From Simplicispira sp. 125 (GTDB lineage Bacteria > Pseudomonadota > Gammaproteobacteria > Burkholderiales > Burkholderiaceae_C): 64,000 nt of DNA. Under the pieces are notes generated by a model, which had not been told where the DNA came from, did no database searches, and worked only from the letters and a program-made list of their open reading frames with translations. The stretch spans positions 3,100,001-3,164,000 of the forward strand of contig NZ_QEKM01000001.1 in NCBI RefSeq assembly GCF_003096555.1, given 5' to 3'. Both the position numbers and the translations under genes were made by a program. Numbering within the stretch: the first letter of the stretch is position 1; the number at the start of each line of letters is the position of its first letter. Shown one piece after another: positions 16,270-24,973 of this stretch.

Positions 16270-17955
16270 ATGCCTATGACCCCCGCTTTCGCACCCCCCG
16301 ATCCGCAGCGCATCGAAGCGCTGTACGGTGACCGCCTCGTGCCTTGTTATGCCAACCGACCGATCAACCTCGACGCCATGCTGCGCAGCAGCGTCGCCCG
16401 GCGCGGCGATGCCCCGGCGCTGGAAGAGGGCGGCCGCCAGCTGAACTACCGCGAACTTGATGCCGCCGTGAACCGTGTCGCCACCGGCCTGCAAGCGCAG
16501 GGCATAGGCCCTGGCGAGCGGGTGGCCCTGTTCATGGGCAACCGGCTGGAATACACCGTGCTGCTGTTTGGCATCTGGCGCCTGGGTGCGATTGCCGTGC
16601 CCATCGGCGTGCGCCAAAGCGCAGCCGAACTGGACTACATGCTCAACCAGTGCGGCGCCGCCGCGCTGATGACAGAATCGTCGCTGGCCGGGCGCCTGCC
16701 GCCACGCACCGCCTTGCCCAGCCTGCGCTGCATCGTCCATTGCGAGGAAGACGGCCACCCCTGGCCTGCCACGGCTGCCGCAGACGCGCGGCCCGCCACT
16801 ACCTACGAAGCCTTGCTCGCGGCGGGCAACGACACGCCCCTGCCCGCAGAGTTTGGTGACCAGCAACCGGCCTGCATCATGTACACCTCAGGCACCACCG
16901 GGCACCCCAAAGGTGCGGTGCTGTCGCACCTGGGGTTTGCGCACACCGCGCGGCATTACCAGCGGCGCTTTGCCTACCAGAGCGACGAGCGCATGCTGCT
17001 GGTCATTCCGGGCAGCCACATCTCGGGGTTGCTCGCAGTGGTGGTGGTGACCATGCTGGTCGGCGGCTGCCTGGTGAGCCTGCGCGAGTTCCGCTGCACC
17101 GAAGTACTGGACACCCTGCAAGCGCAGCGCATCACCGCCACGGTGATGGTGCCGGCCATGTACAACCTGATCGTGCGCGAACCCGACTTGGCACAGCGCG
17201 ATCTTTCAGCGTGGCGGGTGGGGCATTTCGGCGGCGCTGCCATGCCCGAAGTCACCATCCAGCGCCTGGCTGAGCTGCTGCCGCAACTGGAGCTGTACAA
17301 CGGCTTCGGCGCTACAGAAACCACCTCTGCCGTGGCGCTGACCGAGCGCGGCGATGCGGCCGCCCATCCCGATTCGGTGGGCACGCTGGTGCCCTGCGTG
17401 GACATCCGCATCCTGGACACAGAAGGCCGCGAAGTGCCCACAGGCGAGGCCGGAGAGCTGTGGATCCGCGGCCCCGGCAACGCCATCGGCTACTGGGACA
17501 ACCCCGAGGCCACGCGCGCCGCTTTTGTGGGCGGCTACTGGCGCTCGGGCGATATCGGCAGCGTGGACGCCCAGGGCTTCGTGCGAGTGTTCGACCGCAT
17601 CAAGGACATGATCAACCGCGGCGGCTTCAAGGTGTATTGCGTCGAGCTGGAAAACGTCATCCAGCGCTACCCCGGCGTGGTGGAGGTGGCCGCCGTGGCC
17701 AGCCCCTGCCCAGTACTGGGCGAGCGGGTGCACATCTTCGTATACGCAAGCAGCCCGGTCGATCTTGAGCCGCTGCGCGCCTTCTGCCGCCAGCATGTGG
17801 CCGACTACAAACTGCCCGACTACCTCACGGTCAGCCCCACACCCCTGCCCCGCAATCTCAACGGCAAGCTCGTCAAGGCACCCCTGCGTGAGCAGGCCAT
17901 CGCCCTGGCCCCAACCCTTCAGGCCACCCAAGGCCCCGCTCCCCAGAAAGGATGA
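16270..17955 (+). CDS. AMP-forming acyl-CoA synthetase
   Basis: 561 residues of the ANL superfamily. The ATP-binding loop is YTSGTTGHPKGAV, the adenylate motif is NGFGATETTSA, and the hinge/A8 region is YWRSGDIGSVDAQGFVRVFDRIKDMINRGG. The conserved C-terminal Lys lies in PRNLNGKLVKAPL. It activates a carboxylic acid to its CoA thioester, likely the entry step of this operon's pathway. Start codons at 16270 and 16276 are close; 16270 is used. Confidence 0.9.
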   Translation: MPMTPAFAPPDPQRIEALYGDRLVPCYANRPINLDAMLRSSVARRGDAPALEEGGRQLNYRELDAAVNRVATGLQAQGIGPGERVALFMGNRLEYTVLLFGIWRLGAIAVPIGVRQSAAELDYMLNQCGAAALMTESSLAGRLPPRTALPSLRCIVHCEEDGHPWPATAAADARPATTYEALLAAGNDTPLPAEFGDQQPACIMYTSGTTGHPKGAVLSHLGFAHTARHYQRRFAYQSDERMLLVIPGSHISGLLAVVVVTMLVGGCLVSLREFRCTEVLDTLQAQRITATVMVPAMYNLIVREPDLAQRDLSAWRVGHFGGAAMPEVTIQRLAELLPQLELYNGFGATETTSAVALTERGDAAAHPDSVGTLVPCVDIRILDTEGREVPTGEAGELWIRGPGNAIGYWDNPEATRAAFVGGYWRSGDIGSVDAQGFVRVFDRIKDMINRGGFKVYCVELENVIQRYPGVVEVAAVASPCPVLGERVHIFVYASSPVDLEPLRAFCRQHVADYKLPDYLTVSPTPLPRNLNGKLVKAPLREQAIALAPTLQATQGPAPQKG

Positions 17956-17959
17956 TTCC

Positions 17960-19204
17960 ATGAACCAACCCATTTACGTACTGGGCGGCTCCCAGACCGA
18001 CTTCGCCATGAACGCCGCCCGCCAGGGACTGGGCCTGTTCGAGCTGATGCGCGATGCCGTCACCGGCGCGCTCGAAGATGCGGGCCTGGAGGCCAGCGAC
18101 ATCGAAGCCGGCCATGTGGGCAACTTCGTCGGCGAACTGTTCACGGGCCAGGGCCAGCTGGGCGGCATGTTCGAGGCCATCGACCCCGGCTTTCACGGCA
18201 TGCCCGCGGGCCGCCACGAGGCCGCATGCGCCTCGGGCAGCATTGCCTTGCTGGCGGCCAGTGCCGAGATCGAGGCGGGCCGCTACGACTGCGTGCTGGT
18301 CACCGGCGTGGAGCTTGAACGCAATGTGCCCGGCGCGCTGGCGGCCCAGCACCTGGGCGCCGCGACCTGGGTCGGCGCCGAGGCGCAAGAGGCGAAATAC
18401 CCCTGGCCCTACATGTTCCACCTGGTGGGCCAGGAGTACGAGCGGCGCTATGGCCTGCGCTATGAGCACCTGGCGGGCATTGCCGAAATCAACATCACCA
18501 ATGCCCGCCGCAACCCGCTGGCGCAAACCCGCAACTGGGAATTCACGCCCGAGAGCTTCACCGCCGACGACACCGCCAACCCGGTGATCGAGGGCATGAT
18601 CCGCCGCCAGGACTGCGGACAGGTCACCGACGGCGCGGCCGCCGTCATCCTCGCTTCGCCAGCGTTTGCGGCCCGCTGGGCACAGCAGCACGGGTGCGAT
18701 CTGGCCGACGTGCCCCGCATCATCGGCTGGGGCCACCGCACGGCCCACCTGCAGCTCGCCGCCAAGCTGCAGCGCAGCGCCCATGACCCTTACGTGTTTC
18801 CGCATGTGCGCACCGCCATCCAGGACGCCTTTCGCCGCGCGCAGATTGCGGACGTGTTTGCCCTGGACGGCATCGAAACCCACGACTGCTTCACCACCAC
18901 CGAGTACATGGCCATCGACCATTTCGGTATCACGCCGCCCGGCCAGAGCTGGCAGGCGGTGGAAAGCGGGCTCATCAGCGCTGATGGGGGCTTGCCCATC
19001 AACCCCAGCGGCGGCCTGATTGGCGCCGGCCACCCCGTGGGCGCCACGGGGGTGCGCATGGTGCTGGACGCAGCCCGGCAGGTGACGGGCCGGGCCGGAC
19101 CGACGCAAGTCGAAGGCGCCAAGCGCTTTGGCACGCTCAACATTGGCGGCAGCGCCACCACCGTGGTGAGCTTTGTGCTCGAAGGCAGCGGCAGCGTGCG
19201 CTAG
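17960..19204 (+). CDS. SCP-x-type thiolase (acetyl-CoA acyltransferase family)
   Basis: 414 residues. The nucleophilic cysteine is Cys90 in EAACASGS. The SCP-x hallmark HDCF is in IETHDCFTTTEY, and the active-site His lies in GHPVGATG. The C-terminal CxG of classical thiolases is replaced by NIGG, as usual in this branch. It would cleave a 3-ketoacyl-CoA, completing the route begun by the ligase and SDR enzymes. ATG 17960 lies 4 bp behind the acyl-CoA synthetase stop. Last gene of the TetR-controlled operon. Confidence 0.9.
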   Translation: MNQPIYVLGGSQTDFAMNAARQGLGLFELMRDAVTGALEDAGLEASDIEAGHVGNFVGELFTGQGQLGGMFEAIDPGFHGMPAGRHEAACASGSIALLAASAEIEAGRYDCVLVTGVELERNVPGALAAQHLGAATWVGAEAQEAKYPWPYMFHLVGQEYERRYGLRYEHLAGIAEINITNARRNPLAQTRNWEFTPESFTADDTANPVIEGMIRRQDCGQVTDGAAAVILASPAFAARWAQQHGCDLADVPRIIGWGHRTAHLQLAAKLQRSAHDPYVFPHVRTAIQDAFRRAQIADVFALDGIETHDCFTTTEYMAIDHFGITPPGQSWQAVESGLISADGGLPINPSGGLIGAGHPVGATGVRMVLDAARQVTGRAGPTQVEGAKRFGTLNIGGSATTVVSFVLEGSGSVR

Positions 19205-19270
19205 GAGCCGGTCGGGTCGATCAGGGGACAATAGGCGACGACTGACCACAGAAAAAAGAAGTAATCGTCC

Positions 19271-19627
19271 ATGCCCCACAACACCCTTCCCGCCTGCCCG
19301 CAATGCGGCCAAGAGAACACCTACCCCGATGGAGAGAATTTCATCTGTCCGGACTGCGCGCATGAGTGGCCGCAGGCCGCAGCCAGCGGGGACGACGAAG
19401 CCACGGGCGATGGCGTGGTGCGGGATGCCAACGGCAACCCGCTGCAAGACGGCGACGCCGTGATCCTGGTGAAAGACCTCAAGGTCAAGGGCTCGTCATC
19501 CACGCTGAAAAAGGGCACCAAGATCAAGAGCATCCGCCTGGTCGATGGCGCCGACGGGCACAACGTGGACTGCAAGACCGATCTGGGCAGCATGCTGCTC
19601 AAGTCCGAGTTTTTGAAGAAAGCGTGA
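19271..19627 (+). CDS. yjdM: YjdM/PhnA-family zinc-ribbon protein
   Basis: 118 residues. An N-terminal zinc ribbon has Cys9/Cys12 and Cys26/Cys29 (CPQC and CPDC). The C-terminal PhnA domain reads GNPLQDGDAVILVKDLKVKGSSSTLKKG in two halves. Although called an alkylphosphonate-utilisation protein, it is not part of the phn pathway and its function is unknown. It stands alone between two operons. Confidence 0.92.
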   Translation: MPHNTLPACPQCGQENTYPDGENFICPDCAHEWPQAAASGDDEATGDGVVRDANGNPLQDGDAVILVKDLKVKGSSSTLKKGTKIKSIRLVDGADGHNVDCKTDLGSMLLKSEFLKKA

Positions 19628-19635
19628 CGCTTTTG

Positions 19636-19690
19636 TTTTGATAGCTGCCAGCGCTTATCCAGTAAGCGTTTGCGGCCATTTTCTCTATTT
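19636..19690 (+). repeat. Dispersed stem-loop repeat, family A, copy 2
   Basis: Pattern GATAGCTGCCAGCGCTT, short loop, AAGCG, then GCGGCCATTTT. It starts a few bases after the yjdM stop and may act as its transcription end. Confidence 0.75.
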
Positions 19691-19816
19691 TCACCCCACA
19701 ACACCGGTGCACCGGCCGGGCGGCCCGCCTGCAATGGTGTTGCAAGCCTGTGCAGGCACAATCGCCGCCCGATGCGCCTCTGCGAGGCGCCGTAGTGTGC
19801 AATGTGAGGTGTCTGC

Positions 19817-20794
19817 GTGAACCTGTTCGTTTCTTTCAAGTACCTGCTGGCGCTCGATGAACAGCGCCACTTTGGCCGTGCCGCGCTGGCCTGCCATGTG
19901 ACGCAGCCTGCGTTGTCCAACGCGCTGCGTGCGCTCGAAGAAAGCCTGGGCGTGGCCATCGTCACGCGGGGACGCAGTTTTGCCGGGTTTACCACCGAAG
20001 GGGAGCGCGTGCTGGCCAGTGCCCGGCGCATGCTGCGCGAGCACGAGTTGCTGCAGCAAGAGCTGCAAAGCAGTGCAGATTCTCCCAGCGGGCAACTGCA
20101 CATTGGCGCCGTACCCATGTGCATGCCGATTGCCGCGCGCTTTGTGGGCATGCTGCACGACCTGCACCCGGGCATCGTGTGCACGCTGCGCTCGATGAGT
20201 TCGTCCGAGCTGGAGTCGGGCCTGGAGAACATGGTGCTCGACATCGCCATGGGCTACCCCGAGCGCCTGGAGGGCACACGTGCACGCCTGCGTGTGGTGC
20301 AGCAGTACACCGAGCATTATTTTTTGCTGCGCCGCGCCCAGCAACCCTCGCCCACAGGCCTGCAAAAAGGCCCGTCCACCACCTGGGCGCAGGCGGCAGC
20401 ATTGCCCCTGTGCCTGCTCACGGGCGAGATGCACAACCGCGCCATCGTGGACAGCGCTTTCCGCTGTGCGCAGGCGGTGCCGCGCCCCGCCATCGAGACC
20501 AACTCCATCCTCACGCTGGCGCTCGCCGTGGTGGCGGGCCGGGTCAGCAGCATCATGCCCGGCGCGCTGGTCGATGCGGTGCAAGGCTATGGCGAACTCG
20601 AAGCGCTGCCGCTGGTGGAGCCGTTCATCGAGGTGCCCATTGCGCTGATGGTGCACGACAGCAACCGCTTGTCGCGCACGCTGGAGGCCGCGCTGGACTT
20701 TGCACAAGGCCCGCAATGGCTGGCGCAGGCGGCGCTGCACGGCACCTTGTTCGGCACCTCGCACCCTCCCGCACCGCCCCCAGGTAAACCCTGA
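19817..20794 (+). CDS. LysR-family regulator, probable regulator of the formate dehydrogenase operon
   Basis: 325 residues with an N-terminal winged helix-turn-helix (YLLALDEQRHFGRAALACHVTQPALSNALRALEE region) and a LysR substrate-binding domain. GTG start with GAGG eight bases upstream. It is co-directional with and just ahead of the OFA transporter and fds genes, the position of the known fds regulator in related bacteria, so control of formate use is likely. The effector is not known from the sequence. Confidence 0.88.
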   Translation: MNLFVSFKYLLALDEQRHFGRAALACHVTQPALSNALRALEESLGVAIVTRGRSFAGFTTEGERVLASARRMLREHELLQQELQSSADSPSGQLHIGAVPMCMPIAARFVGMLHDLHPGIVCTLRSMSSSELESGLENMVLDIAMGYPERLEGTRARLRVVQQYTEHYFLLRRAQQPSPTGLQKGPSTTWAQAAALPLCLLTGEMHNRAIVDSAFRCAQAVPRPAIETNSILTLALAVVAGRVSSIMPGALVDAVQGYGELEALPLVEPFIEVPIALMVHDSNRLSRTLEAALDFAQGPQWLAQAALHGTLFGTSHPPAPPPGKP

Positions 20795-20906
20795 TTTTTG
20801 CTTTGTATCGCTCCATCACGACAAAGAATTAGACCTGGCACGGCTGTTTGCTGACACTCCGCGGGGCGCCATAGAGCGCATTTGAACAACACCAAGGAGA
20901 CAACAC

Positions 20907-22580
20907 ATGTCAGCTGTACTGGAGCCCATGGGGCAGCCAACCGGCGTAGCGGGTTGGCTGGAGAAGGAGAGAACCATTGCCGGGCCGGGCTTTAACCGCT
21001 GGCTGGTGCCACCGGCGGCGCTGGCCATCCACCTGTGCATTGGCATGGCCTACGGGTTCTCGGTGTTCTGGCTACCGCTCTCGCGCGCTTTGGGCGTCAC
21101 GGCCGCGCAGACCTGCCCCAAGGACATGTCGCTGTTGGCCGAGCTGTTCACCACCACCTGCGACTGGCGTATCTCCAGCCTGGGCTGGATGTTCACGCTG
21201 TTCTTTGTGCTGCTGGGGTGCTCGGCCGCGCTGTGGGGCGGCTGGCTCGAGCGCGCCGGGCCGCGCAAGGCCGGTGTGGTATCAGCCCTGTGCTGGTGCG
21301 GCGGCCTGGTGATTTCGGCGCTGGGCATTTACACCCACCAGCTGTGGATGATGTGGCTGGGCTCGGGGGTGATTGGAGGCATTGGCCTGGGGCTGGGCTA
21401 CATCTCGCCGGTGTCCACGCTCATCAAGTGGTTCCCGGACCGGCGCGGCATGGCGACCGGCATGGCCATCATGGGTTTCGGCGGCGGCGCGATGATCGGC
21501 TCGCCGCTGGCTGCCGAGCTGATGAAGCTGTTTGCCACCCCCACCAGCGTGGGCGTGGTCGAGACTTTTCTGGCCATGGCCGCGATCTACTTCGTCTTCA
21601 TGATGGCCGGGGCCCTGGGCTACCGCGTGCCGCCCAGCAGTTGGAAGCCCACGGGCTGGACACCGCCCGCCGCGCTCAAGCACAACACCATGATCACGCA
21701 GGACCATGTGCATGTGAACAAGGTCTGGGGCATTCCGCAGTTCTGGCTGGTGTGGATGGCGCTGTGCATGAACGTGAGCGCCGGTATTGGCGTGATCGGC
21801 ATGGCCAGCCCCATGCTGCAGGAAGTGTTTGGCGGCCACTTGATCGGGCTGGACAAGGCCTTTGGCGATCTGGACAAGGGCCAGCTCGGTGCCATCGCCG
21901 CCATTGCGGCCGGGTTTACCGCGCTGCTGTCGCTGTTCAACATTGGCGGGCGCTTTGTGTGGGCCAGCGCATCCGACCGGCTGGGGCGCAAGACGACGTA
22001 TTCGGTGTTCTTCATCCTGGGTGGCCTGCTGTATTTCAGCATTCCGGCCAGCGCGGCGGCGGGCAGCCAGCTGCTGTTTGTGGGGGCGGTCTGCGTCATC
22101 CTGAGCATGTATGGCGGTAGTTTTTCTACCGTGCCCGCCTACCTGGCCGACCTGTTTGGCACGCAGATGGTGGGCGCCATCCATGGCCGCCTGCTCACGG
22201 CCTGGGCCACGGCCGGCATCATCGGCCCGGTGGTGGTGAACTACATGCGCGAGTACCAGATCGGCCTGGGCCTGCCGCGTGCGCAGGTCTACAACCAGAC
22301 CATGTACATCCTGATCGGCTTCCTGGTCATCGGGCTGGTGTGCAACCTGCTGATCCGCCCGCTCAACCCCAAATGGTTCATGGGCCCCGAGGAGCTGGCC
22401 CACGAAAAACACCTGGCGCATGACCGCGCCTTGGCCAATGAAGTGGGCAGCGGCCCAGGCCTGGGCGGGGGCGGTCAAACCCCCACCGCCGCCGTGGCGT
22501 TGGCCTGGATGGCGGTGGGGATACCCCTGGCTTGGGGTATCTGGCGTACGCTGGAGAGCGCCACCAAGTTTTTCCACTGA
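20907..22580 (+). CDS. OFA-family MFS transporter (oxalate/formate antiporter type)
   Basis: 557 residues with about 12 membrane segments. Family features include AYGFSVFWLPLSRALG at the first helix, GLGLGYISPVSTLIKWFPDRRGMATG and the cytoplasmic ASDRLGRKTTY loop. Longer than typical (about 420) because of loop insertions and a C-terminal extension with one more hydrophobic stretch. An AAGGAG sequence precedes ATG 20907. Its place between the LysR regulator and fds suggests formate import feeding the dehydrogenase. Confidence 0.9.
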   Translation: MSAVLEPMGQPTGVAGWLEKERTIAGPGFNRWLVPPAALAIHLCIGMAYGFSVFWLPLSRALGVTAAQTCPKDMSLLAELFTTTCDWRISSLGWMFTLFFVLLGCSAALWGGWLERAGPRKAGVVSALCWCGGLVISALGIYTHQLWMMWLGSGVIGGIGLGLGYISPVSTLIKWFPDRRGMATGMAIMGFGGGAMIGSPLAAELMKLFATPTSVGVVETFLAMAAIYFVFMMAGALGYRVPPSSWKPTGWTPPAALKHNTMITQDHVHVNKVWGIPQFWLVWMALCMNVSAGIGVIGMASPMLQEVFGGHLIGLDKAFGDLDKGQLGAIAAIAAGFTALLSLFNIGGRFVWASASDRLGRKTTYSVFFILGGLLYFSIPASAAAGSQLLFVGAVCVILSMYGGSFSTVPAYLADLFGTQMVGAIHGRLLTAWATAGIIGPVVVNYMREYQIGLGLPRAQVYNQTMYILIGFLVIGLVCNLLIRPLNPKWFMGPEELAHEKHLAHDRALANEVGSGPGLGGGGQTPTAAVALAWMAVGIPLAWGIWRTLESATKFFH

Positions 22581-22601
22581 GCTGCCGCTTTGTAGTTCAA
22601 A

Positions 22602-22692
22602 TTTGATAGCTGCCAGCGCCTGATTTGATTGAATTTTGAAGAAAAAAGTATTCAAAACCCATACACAACAAGCGCTACCAGCTCTCTTTTTT
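22602..22692 (+). repeat. Expanded family-A repeat, copy 3
   Basis: The left half (GATAGCTGCCAGCGCCTG) and right half (CAAGCGCTACCAGCTCTC, then T6) of the family-A repeat are separated by about 45 bp that contain their own hairpin (TTTTGAA / TTCAAAA). It lies between the OFA transporter and fdsG, so it is probably inside the operon transcript. Confidence 0.6.
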
Positions 22693-22728
22693 GAAGCAAT
22701 GATCCAAAGACAACACAGGATTCCCACG

Positions 22729-23232
22729 ATGACGACGAGCCCCATCCACCACTCCGCCGCCCCGCGGCCCAGCGTGGACAGCGCGGTGCAGGACGTGCTG
22801 GCACGGCTGGCCAGCGAACCCGGCGCACTGCTGCCCATCCTGCATGCGCTGCAGGACACGCTGGGCTACGTGCCGCCCGACGCCGTACCCATGATTGCCG
22901 ACGCGCTGAACCTCTCGCGCGCCGAGGTGCATGGCGTCATCAGCTACTACCACCACTTTCGCAGCAGCCCGCCGACGCCGCACACGGTGCAGGTCTGCCG
23001 GGCAGAGGCCTGCCAGGCGATGGGTGCCGAGGCGCTGCTGGCGCACGCACGCCAGCACCTGGGCTGCGGGCTGCACGCGCAGTCGGGCGACGGCGCCTTC
23101 ACGGTCGAACCCGCCTACTGCCTGGGCCTATGCGCCTCGTCGCCCGCCATCACGGTGGATGGGCAGGCACACGCGCGCATGACACCGCACAAGTTGGACG
23201 CGCTGGTGGCGCAGGCACGGGAGGCCGCATGA
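22729..23232 (+). CDS. fdsG: NAD-dependent formate dehydrogenase gamma subunit
   Basis: 167 residues, homologous to NuoE: a thioredoxin-like domain carrying a [2Fe-2S] cluster with ligands in VCRAEAC and CLGLC. It belongs to the diaphorase module of the soluble molybdenum formate dehydrogenase. ATG 22729 has AGGA nine bases upstream and is preferred over ATG 22699. It overlaps fdsB by ATGA. Confidence 0.94.
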   Translation: MTTSPIHHSAAPRPSVDSAVQDVLARLASEPGALLPILHALQDTLGYVPPDAVPMIADALNLSRAEVHGVISYYHHFRSSPPTPHTVQVCRAEACQAMGAEALLAHARQHLGCGLHAQSGDGAFTVEPAYCLGLCASSPAITVDGQAHARMTPHKLDALVAQAREAA

Positions 23233-24776
23233 GCGTTGTCACCGTTTATGTTCCCTGCGACTCGGCCGCGCTGGCCGTGGGTGCCGACGCGGTGGCCCAA
23301 TGCATCGCACAAGAAGCGGCAGCGCGGGGCCTGGATGTACACATCGTGCGCAACGGTTCGCGCGGCCTGTTCTGGCTCGAACCCCTGGTCGAAGTGGCCA
23401 CCCCCGCCGGGCGCGTGGCCTATGGCCCAGTGGCCCCCAGCGATGTGGCGGGGCTGTTCGACGCCGGCCTGGCCACGGGCGGCGCGCACCCGCTGTGCCA
23501 TGGGCCGACCGGCGCTATTCCTTACCTGGCGCGCCAGCAGCGCCTGACCTTTGCGCGCATGGGCATGACCGACCCGCGCTCGCTGGCCGACTACCAGGCC
23601 TATGGCGGCTTTGACGGCCTGCGCAACGCCATCGCCATGCCCCCCGAAGCCATCGTGCAGACGCTGATCGAGTCGGGCCTGCGCGGGCGCGGCGGTGCGG
23701 CGTTTCCGGCGGGTATCAAGTGGAAGACGGTGGCGGGCGCGCAGGCAGTGCAAAAGTACATCGTCTGCAATGCCGACGAGGGCGACTCGGGCACCTTCTC
23801 GGACCGCATGACCATGGAGGGCGACCCCTTCATGCTGATCGAAGGCATGGCGATTGCAGCGCTGGCCGTGGGCGCCACGCAGGGCTATGTCTATGTGCGC
23901 TCGGAATACCCACACGCCATCGCCACGCTCAACGCCGCGATTGCGCTGGCCGAAGCGGGCGGCTTTTTGGGCACCAATGTGCTCGGCTCGGGCAAGGCGT
24001 TTCACCTGCAGGTGCGCAAGGGCGCGGGCTCGTACGTGTGCGGCGAAGAAACCGCGTTGTTAGAGAGCATCGAGGGCAAACGCGGCATCGTGCGCGCCAA
24101 GCCGCCGCTGCCTGCACTGGCCGGTTTGTTTGGGCAGCCCACCGTCATCAACAACGTCATCACGCTGGCCAGCGTGCCCATCATCCTGGCGCGGGGCGCG
24201 CCGTTTTACCGCGACTTTGGCGTGGGCCGCTCGCATGGCACGCTGCCGTTTCAGCTGGCGGGCAACGTCAAACATGGCGGGCTGGTGGAGACGGCCTTTG
24301 GCCTGACACTGCGCGAGCTGCTGTATGACTACGGCGGCGGCTCGGCCACGGGTCGGCCGATCAAGGCGGTGCAGGTGGGCGGGCCGCTGGGCGCTTATCT
24401 GCCCGAATCGCAGTGGGACATTCCGCTCGACTATGAAGCCTACGCCGCCATCGGCGCAGGCATTGGCCACGGCGGCATCGTGGTGCACGACGACACCGCC
24501 AACCTGTCGCAGCTGGCGCGCTACGCCATGGAGTTTTGCGCGCTCGAATCGTGCGGCAAATGCACGCCGTGCCGCATCGGCTCGACGCGCGGCGTGGAGG
24601 TGATCGACAAGATCCGCGCCAACCAGCAGCGCCCGCAGCAGGTGGCGCTTTTGCGCGACCTGTGCGACACCATGGTGCACGGCTCGCTGTGCGCCATGGG
24701 CAGCATGACGCCGATTCCCGTCACTTCGGCCCTGAAACATTTCCCGCAGGACTTCGGTCTTGCCGCGCCGGACTGA
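23229..24776 (+). CDS. fdsB: NAD-dependent formate dehydrogenase beta subunit
   Basis: 515 residues, NuoF-like. The N-terminal thioredoxin-like domain is followed by the FMN/NAD(H) site (GLRGRGGAAFPAGIKWK, GSYVCGEETALLESIEGKRG). A [4Fe-4S] cluster is bound by SCGKCTPCRIG plus a later Cys in HGSLC. It passes electrons from formate to NAD+. The ATG overlaps the fdsG stop by four bases. Downstream, fdsA is separated by an unusual 197-bp gap filled by a repeat. Confidence 0.95.
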   Translation: MSVVTVYVPCDSAALAVGADAVAQCIAQEAAARGLDVHIVRNGSRGLFWLEPLVEVATPAGRVAYGPVAPSDVAGLFDAGLATGGAHPLCHGPTGAIPYLARQQRLTFARMGMTDPRSLADYQAYGGFDGLRNAIAMPPEAIVQTLIESGLRGRGGAAFPAGIKWKTVAGAQAVQKYIVCNADEGDSGTFSDRMTMEGDPFMLIEGMAIAALAVGATQGYVYVRSEYPHAIATLNAAIALAEAGGFLGTNVLGSGKAFHLQVRKGAGSYVCGEETALLESIEGKRGIVRAKPPLPALAGLFGQPTVINNVITLASVPIILARGAPFYRDFGVGRSHGTLPFQLAGNVKHGGLVETAFGLTLRELLYDYGGGSATGRPIKAVQVGGPLGAYLPESQWDIPLDYEAYAAIGAGIGHGGIVVHDDTANLSQLARYAMEFCALESCGKCTPCRIGSTRGVEVIDKIRANQQRPQQVALLRDLCDTMVHGSLCAMGSMTPIPVTSALKHFPQDFGLAAPD

Positions 24777-24784
24777 AATGAAAC

Positions 24785-24905
24785 ACCCCCCTATGTCGCT
24801 TCACTCCTTCCCCCCGCTCTCGCAGCGCTGCGCGCTGCGGGCAGGGGAACGCTCCCAGCGCGGCGGGGCGGCCCTTGCGCGGGAGCCCTGGTGGGGGGCC
24901 GCGTC
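24785..24905 (+). repeat. GC-rich intergenic repeat, family B, copy 1
   Basis: A GC-rich element with internal hairpins and the signature CAGCGCGGCGGGGCGGCCCT followed by TGCGCGG. Two further copies lie at 48560-48686 and 49545-49667 on the minus strand. Here it separates fdsB from fdsA and has the same orientation as transcription. Confidence 0.75.
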
Positions 24906-24973
24906 GGTGCCATGCATCGGCGGCGCTGCAACGCACCGTGCAAAAACTGAGAACGTGATCTGAGAGGACACCC

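Noticed and set aside
14320..16866. 848-codon open frame on the minus strand
   Set aside because: It lies antisense to three well-supported genes (binding protein, two SDRs, part of the ligase), is rich in Gly/Ala/His/Arg as expected from high-GC antisense reading, and shows no protein family features.
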